From: Amaurobius ferox
Lineage: Eukaryota; Arthropoda; Arachnida; Araneae; Amaurobiidae
Direction: 5' to 3'
DNA length: 64,000 nt
Assembly: GCA_951213105.1 (NCBI GenBank)
Contig: OX578134.1
Span: 142,576,450 to 142,640,449 of the forward strand
Shown one piece after another: positions 57,995-64,000 of this stretch. Position 1 is the first letter of the stretch. Every line of letters starts with the position of its first letter. The notes under the pieces were generated by a model. That model saw only the letters and a list, made by a program, of their open reading frames with translations. It was not told the DNA's origin and searched no databases. The position numbers were made by a program, and so were the translations under genes.

Positions 57995-58915
57995 TCATTA
58001 AATATGATTGTGGTGTAAATATATTTTTTGTGAAATTTCACTAGAGATTAAAATCTGTATATTACTTGCAGTTTTATGATATATGAAGCAACAGAAATAA
58101 AATTCAGTTTGGCTGATACATTTCAGCTAATATCAGATCCCAAGAATCAAATTAACCTCTTTCAAACGTTTTAGTCTAATATGTATGAAATGGTTTTATA
58201 AGATTTAACATATGTATAGCATCAATTCGTTTTGAAAATATAGTTCCATAAAATTTGCAGATAAAATGTAATACACAGAGGTTCGTAATTAAAATAAAAT
58301 AAAATGAAATAGTACTTTGACGGAAATATATTCGCAGAATCTAGATGAAAATATAATGTATCATCATCAAACATGATAAACTTGCAATGTTTTTTAAACT
58401 ATTACGGCTACCTTAAATATTCCGGTTTCGGTCTTTGCTGAATGCACATCAGCATTTATCAACAGCAAATTAATTAACATGAATAATAATACACATTCAC
58501 TAACATATAAAATAAAACATTTTTTAGTTTACAAAATGCATTCAAGAAATATTAGGTATGTATTTTTTTTAAAAATTAAAAACCACAAATTGTGCTTCGG
58601 ATTGCTAAATTTTTCAGATTTCACACGAATCTCTAACGTTCCTAATACCCCTAAACCGCTTTAATACATTATTGGTGTCAAAAGTAACTGAAATGATCAA
58701 GAATTCTTATAAATATATTACAGAGTGGATTTTCTTATATTTTATTTTAAAATAATTATAAATGCAAATAGAAGCTGTAAAACCCAGATAGTTTTTTTAT
58801 ACTTTATCTACAGCGTGTAAATGGTGCCCTTCTCACTTTCAAACAATTTTGTTATTCCTGTGCTTACGTTCACAAAAAGGTATTCCGGACACGAAGTGCT
58901 TACGTTATTACTTTA
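57995..58915. other. Unassigned AT-rich DNA between the duplicated blocks
   Basis: No gene or repeat recognised. Confidence 0.5.
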
Positions 58916-58919
58916 TTGT

Positions 58920-59350
58920 TGTTGCTTGAAATAATATCCACTTTCATAAGACAGGAAATATATTCTGTGAAATACACAAAACATGAGAAAATACAGAAAC
59001 AAAAGTTCTGAATCAAAGCTAATCTGACATCATCTTAAAAGCATTTCCTCAATGACAGCGTATAAAGGTTTGTGTTACCTAAGGGCTAAGGCCCAACATC
59101 ATAATAATGATGGAAATCCTTACTCAGTATTGCAGTATTGTAACACATGATCACTTATATAAACTTCTTTATATGATTTAGCAGAAACGAAATTCCCAAT
59201 ATCTGTTATACAGCAGATCAATTCGTGGTTAGGGACATTGGGTGCTTGCAGATGATAAATATAAATCAGATTTGGTTTGAAATAAGTTTTGCTATAGAAG
59301 AAATATAATTACTTCTCTCAAAATTGATTCCCCTGCTTTCACTTATTAAC
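58920..59350. repeat. Right copy of a diverged local duplication
   Basis: See 57,560-57,990. Stops on the minus strand end the shared frame earlier here. Confidence 0.6.
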
Positions 59351-59438
59351 TGCAAGATTTCAAACATAATATGTTTACAATTTTACGAAAATAAGAATAA
59401 CAGTCTACATGAGCTTTGTTCTAAATATTCATCTAGAC

Positions 59439-59528
59439 ATATATGGGAGTGTCGAAAGCCCAGACCGTCCGGTTCATCCTAGGACATAGAGTAGCAAGGT
59501 GGACGGCCGGGAAAATATATGGGAGTGT
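59439..59528. mobile_element. 62-bp retroposon-like insertion with 14-bp target-site duplication
   Basis: ATATATGGGAGTGT occurs exactly at 59,439-59,452 and 59,515-59,528. Between them are CGAAAGCCCAGACCGTCCGG and about 40 further bases ending GGACGGCCGGGAAA. It shares the CCCAGACCGTCC core with 38,587 and 32,392, but the rest differs and no (GTT)n is present. Confidence 0.8.
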
Positions 59529-59529
59529 G

Positions 59530-60715
59530 TACAATTTTAAGTTCAAAGTATGCTAGTATGACATTCTAATACCCATACATGGTCAGTAACATTGCTGGAA
59601 TGAATTAAGGTAAATAACAAAGCAACATAAATTTATATGAAAATAAGGAATTGTGTAACATATTTTATAGTAGATATATGAATATCTTAGTAGCACTGCA
59701 AAACGTTGTAATAAGTATTGAATTACTAATTTTATGTCTTCGGTGCCTATTAATAAAATTGTCTTTCAAAGCAACGCATAATTTTTAATTCATATTTAAC
59801 TTTGAATAGAAAAAATATTAGAGAAAAAATATGTCTTTAATTAGCGAATCCTTAAGCTTGGAGATAGTTGTGCTGTAATCTAATTAACTACATTAGGTAA
59901 TTTTACAAACATGATAATGTGAGTAAAACATTTGAAACATACCGATGTGTGACGAAAACTGTTAATCAAAGTTGGAACGAGCATAAAATCATATGGTAAG
60001 AGCATCGGGAAATGGCTGGAAAGAAGGAAAGATATTTAATAGTGTGGTCATACTTTCTATCACAGGAAAGTCTATAGTTTTGTAATTGAATGAATAGTTA
60101 TATTTATATATTTTGGAATGTTATTATAAATAGCGGAATATTCCATTAACGGATGTCCCAATATGTTATAATAACGGATATTTGCTTGCGTTGTTACTTG
60201 AAAATGTAGTTAAATAGTGTACTTTGTAGGTATTAAATGTTTTATCCCTATAATGCCTGGCCTTGTGGCGCACATCAAATCATTAACAATACGTTTTCCC
60301 CATACGATTCATGGCTTTTAGTACGTGAATGAAATCAATTATATGCGTGTTTCTCTTTATCTTTAAATAATTTACTCGAAACTTATTTTGTTCTTTGTGA
60401 TCATTATATAAACTCATAAAATAGTCGAATTCTAATGAGTTTCACTCCATTGAGTTATAGTGAATAAATTTTAATCAATAAATTGTGATTTAAAATAAAG
60501 CACACGCATTACAATTTTCAAATACATTGCAATTTTATATGTTACAGTAAGATCGCATATGTTGAACTACTGTGTGTAGAACTGCTTGTTGAACTAAATA
60601 TTTATGATTTCCATGTAAAAATTATGTGTTTTACTAAAAACCAAATAGCATTTGTGAAATAAATATGCTATTATGCAACAGTAACAGAAACTAGTATATA
60701 AACTACTGACAAAAC
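59530..60715. other. Unassigned AT-rich DNA
   Basis: No gene, RNA or repeat copy recognised. Confidence 0.5.
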
Positions 60716-60718
60716 ATT

Positions 60719-60828
60719 TATGAACTACTGCCGATGTATAATTATATATGAACTACTACCGATGTATAATTATATATGAACTACTACCGATGTATAATTA
60801 AATATGAACAACTACCAACGAATTTACT
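60719..60828. repeat. 28-bp tandem repeat, nearly four copies
   Basis: Units beginning TGAACTACTACCGATGTATA start at 60,721, 60,749, 60,777 and (degenerate) 60,805, exactly 28 bp apart. Confidence 0.92.
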
Positions 60829-60829
60829 A

Positions 60830-61562
60830 AATGTAAACTAATACGGATAAATTAACTAATTATAAACAAACACCTAGTGGATCTTAATGTTGGGACTTAT
60901 TTTCAAAATCATTTTGTATATCAGAATAAACATTTAAGAATTTTATTTTCAAGAATAGAATTTTCAATATTTTAATTTACCTTTCCACGCGTTCAACTTC
61001 AGAGATTATTTATTATAAGCTTTAACAGTTTGTCGGCTTCTATTTCTCCCTTAATATTTCATGCATATCAGCTAATGGCAAATTAAAAGCATGCGCATTA
61101 CAGATAAGTGGATTTACAACCATCACTGCCAATTAATTTCTCATTCTTCTTGCATACTGATTGTTTAGCCAGGTAAATCACAGCGCAAAAGTCATTTGCA
61201 GAAAAATTTTAATTGCATATCCACATCGCTTGAAATAAATACAAAGGAAATAATCAAATCTCATAATTTATATTTATGTGATGTATTTTTAGGAAACATT
61301 ACGCATGCATTGTAATATGATATATTTGATGATATATTATATGCAATTGTTTCGTATGCTTTAAATCAGAGTTTTTACATAATAACCACATATCATACAA
61401 TGATTCAAAATTGTCACTAAAAGAATATACTCGTATTAGTACTTTATCTGTACATATTATAAAATGAAAGATCTTTCTTTTGATCGTACTCATGCTAATA
61501 ATTATATGTAATGTTGTGTTGTCATATATTACAACTGTTGGACAGGATTATCTCTTACATTG

Positions 61563-61595
<33 letters not shown>

Positions 61596-61710
61596 CAGTC
61601 TCTTTTCGAAGCTTATTAGTCAAACAGAATGACTTATTTATTCACACTCATATGATAAACCCTTATTAAAATGCGTTTGTCATTTAATTAATGCCCCGTG
61701 AATAAATTAA
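60830..61710. other. Unassigned AT-rich DNA with an (AT)n tract
   Basis: (AT)n lies at 61,566-61,592. No gene recognised; the 61299-61493 minus frame has no domain. Confidence 0.5.
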
Positions 61711-61714
61711 AATC

Positions 61715-62505
61715 CCGTAAAACTATTGGCGAATACTATGGGCGTCAAAATACAAATCTATTACCAAAAGGTACTTTCTTTTGAAAGACGAATGAATTAG
61801 ATTCACAGAAATGATGTACATAATATCACATACATACGGAAAGTGGACATATTAGAAGATGCTTACTATTTTATTTTCATGTAAATATTTTTAAATACGT
61901 ATAAGAGAAACGTGCAATATCTCCAAAATGGTTTATGATAGCATTATAAAATTTGTGTCATTCGTATCTTTATGAAAATCAGATATGAAATTATTATTTA
62001 TTTTAAAATATTATAGGTCTTGATTTTTTTAAAGATTTTTTGAAAAGTTTATTCGAAAATCGTGCAATATATCGCAAACGATTCATACTAGCATCCTAAA
62101 GTTTCTATCATTCTTTCTATAAAAATACCCTTGAAAAATAATTATTTATCATTATTTAAAGTATTAATTCTTCAATCATTTTTTTTAAATTATGTAGAAA
62201 ATTGGCGTGTGTCTTCTGAGCATTCCAATGCATGTAAACATGATGGGGTTCTGTTATTTATTGATTGTAATGATAGTACCAAATTATATTTAAAAGCTTC
62301 ATCGGTTCGATTACGTCATTAAATTCACAGAAAAACTCACAATATACATACACACCATGCACTAACATACACACACAAACATTACCACAGGAATGTTCGA
62401 TTCAAGTTTGGGATCCTTGAAAAGTGTTTTTATGCCGAAAACGCGAATTCAAATTCTTGACTTTGTCACATTACTTTCATACATTATATGGTGTATGTAG
62501 AAAAT
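61715..62505 (-). mobile_element. Dispersed family A, copy 5 (reversed, diverged)
   Basis: ATTGGCGAATACTATGGGCG and CAAATCTATTACC match the GGC-rich end seen at 18,100. TGGTAC-type and ATTCGAATTC landmarks, an ACACAC-poor (AC)n zone (62,340-62,375) and the ACTTTCATACATTATATGG palindrome remnant (62,470-62,505) complete it. An internal segment of about 152 bp is duplicated (CGTGCAATATCTCC at 61,912 and CGTGCAATATATCG at 62,061). Confidence 0.55.
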
Positions 62506-62509
62506 GTGA

Positions 62510-63125
62510 AAACCTTTTGTTTTAACAGACGTTTTAGAGAATTTAAGAATTTAGAGCGCCTTGTTTCGCTGTCGGTCGTCATAAAACAAATTACTAAACA
62601 TGGGTGGAGAAACAAACGTTGAAAGAAAATATTTGGACAGTCAAGAACGAATAAAAAGCGGTAAAAGAAAATAGCAATGTCTGTATTAGCGCTGTTTAAT
62701 TTTTCTTTCCAAACTGTCCTTTGTTTAAAGAGCATTTTACTGAAAACAATCAATAGAATTAAAGAATTTCTGTGTAAAATTGCCCCTGTGTCTTCTTCTA
62801 ATTGCGAAATATTTCTTTGAAATGAATAATTTCCTACAGTCTGAACAAAGAAATGTTTTGAGTTGTATTTGTCGTACACATTTGAGATTTATTTTACAAC
62901 ATTGTTCAGTATTACATCTGTTTTATGTTTTTTGTAATTTTAAATTCAAAAACTGAAGCTTAAACTTCTTCCATTTAATATCAATTTCTTTTGATTTAAA
63001 AAAGTTTGACGAAAATAATTGTGCGTCAAAAGATTTAGATAAAAGTTGGTATTCCACTTTTGTGGGCATTTTATTATGCATGTACGTTTGCAAAATTTTA
63101 TCATTTTTTGATAGAAATAACAATT
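62510..63125. other. Unassigned DNA
   Basis: Minus-strand frames of 131 and 66 codons (62484-62879, 62923-63123) are open but show no domain, acceptor or conservation evidence, and the first overlaps a family A end. Not supported as genes. Confidence 0.45.
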
Positions 63126-63128
63126 GGC

Positions 63129-63446
63129 GATTTATGACTGGGTAAGAGTAGTATTTCGAATAACAGATTTAAAAATATACTTTGCGCACATTCAGTAATA
63201 GGGTATGTGATTTATGACTGGGTAAGCTTCGTAGTTTGAATAACATATTTTAATATATACTTTGCGCACATTCAGTAATAGACGAGGTGATTCATGACTG
63301 GGTAAGATTGGCAGTTTAAATAACATATTTTAAAATATGCTTTGCGCACATTCAATAATAGGCTAAGTGATTTATGGCTGGGTAACAGTAGTATTTTAAA
63401 TAACATTTTAAAATATACTTTGCGAACATTCAAAAATAGGCTAGGT
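63129..63446. repeat. 80-bp tandem repeat, four copies
   Basis: Units start GATTTATGACTGGGTAA at 63,129, 63,209, 63,289 and 63,369 (80, 80, 80, 78 bp). All contain ACTTTGCGCACATTCAGTAA-like cores. Identity between units is high enough to align without gaps in the first three. Confidence 0.93.
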
Positions 63447-63807
63447 CACAACGTATAATGCAGCGCGAATAAAATTAAATAAGCTAACGCGCGTTTCGAA
63501 AATATCTCGATTTTCTTCTTGAGTGCGAACATGCCTAGATTTGAAAGTTCAAATGTGCGCTCACTCATTTGAGCGTTCAAGTCCGGGTTATTGCATTATT
63601 ATTCTAGTGACATTGCAATATAAAATGTAATGTAGTTCTCAGTTTAATAAGAGTAACTAACTCGTATAATTTAACTCGATAATTGAAGTTACTATAATAA
63701 ATACACTGTAATTTAAAATGATATGTTTTCAATATAATGTCTAACATTTTGTAACTCATTTTCAATATACTGAGTAATTTACAGCTGTTTAAATATTCAT
63801 GTATCTC

Positions 63808-64000
63808 TTCTTCTCAGACACGGTCCGTTTCATCTACTCTAAGTTATAAAGTATCTGGTTGGATGGGTACCACCCAATTTAGAACGGAATCCAGTGCGGG
63901 AGGCATCCACAGGGACCGTACCCCCTTCCCCTACCACCAACCTCTCGGAAGGACTTGGGGACCCACATATTTAACGTACGTGATCACGGGGACAGTTTGG
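63808..64000 (-). mobile_element. SINE/retroposon family H, copy 2 (cut by window edge)
   Basis: CTCTTCTTCTCAGACACGGT gives the tail and core end. CCACCAACCTCTCGGAAGGA, CTTGG, CACATATTTAACG and ATCACGGGGACAGTTTGG match 7,150-7,250. It continues past the window. Confidence 0.68.

Noticed and set aside
62484..62879. 131-codon minus-strand ORF
   Set aside because: Starts in a family A end, has no recognisable domain, and such lengths occur by chance in AT-rich DNA.

Overview
This is an AT-rich, repeat-dense eukaryotic nuclear window. Nothing in it looks prokaryotic: there are no operons, open frames are short or broken, long (TA)n and (CA)n tracts occur, and there are tRNA-derived SINEs, Helitron-like ends, Tc1/mariner remnants, a Ty3/Gypsy retrotransposon and Penelope-like retroelements (PLEs). 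The style of the Tc1 and Gypsy proteins suggests an arthropod, perhaps a spider or other chelicerate. That is inference; no host gene here settles it.

Layout. 0-0.6 kb: an open PLE N-terminus on the minus strand (Cys-rich finger plus GIY-YIG) running off the left edge. 0.7-6.7 kb: foldback, SINE, MITE and microsatellite clutter, with a hammerhead-ribozyme-like motif at about 3.17-3.21 kb. 7-20 kb: copies of a 1-1.4 kb family called A here, a Helitron-like element (10.18-10.96 kb), and a Tc1 copy (14.07-15.61 kb) abutting a second DNA-transposon remnant. 20-24 kb: a repeat pair, a degenerate tandem array of about 147-bp period, and an antisense Gypsy LTR piece. 24.5-26.3 kb: a minus-strand PLE reverse-transcriptase (RT) remnant. 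26.8-28.1 kb: family B, whose second copy lies inverted at 40.3-41.8 kb. 28.54-31.56 kb: a PLE with GIY-YIG before RT, bounded by about 210-bp inverted terminal repeats. 31.57-36.85 kb: a decayed Ty3/Gypsy element with a truncated 5' LTR, followed by about 330 bp of (CA)n(TA)n. 37-55 kb: mostly unassigned AT-rich DNA with a 221-bp tRNA-SINE, tiny 51-63 bp insertions with target-site duplications, and a few exon-like segments. 55.8-57.5 kb: an inverted repeat whose interior holds a Helitron-like element. 57.5-64 kb: a diverged local duplication, 28-bp and 80-bp tandem arrays, another family A copy and a SINE cut by the right edge.

Host genes. No complete gene is supported. The best coding candidate is a terminal exon on the minus strand at 44,376-44,750, with a splice acceptor before it and AATAAA after its stop. 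Five dispersed segments share a roughly 35-codon window that stays open in four of them, usually after an acceptor-like ACAG or TTAG. One exon-like segment at 49.79 kb resembles the end of an Ig domain.

The strongest leads are the PLE with long inverted termini and permuted domain order, the hammerhead-like motif, the exon-like repeat family, and the tiny retroposons with 11-15 bp target-site duplications. Coordinates of repeats were placed by eye and may be off by tens of bases.
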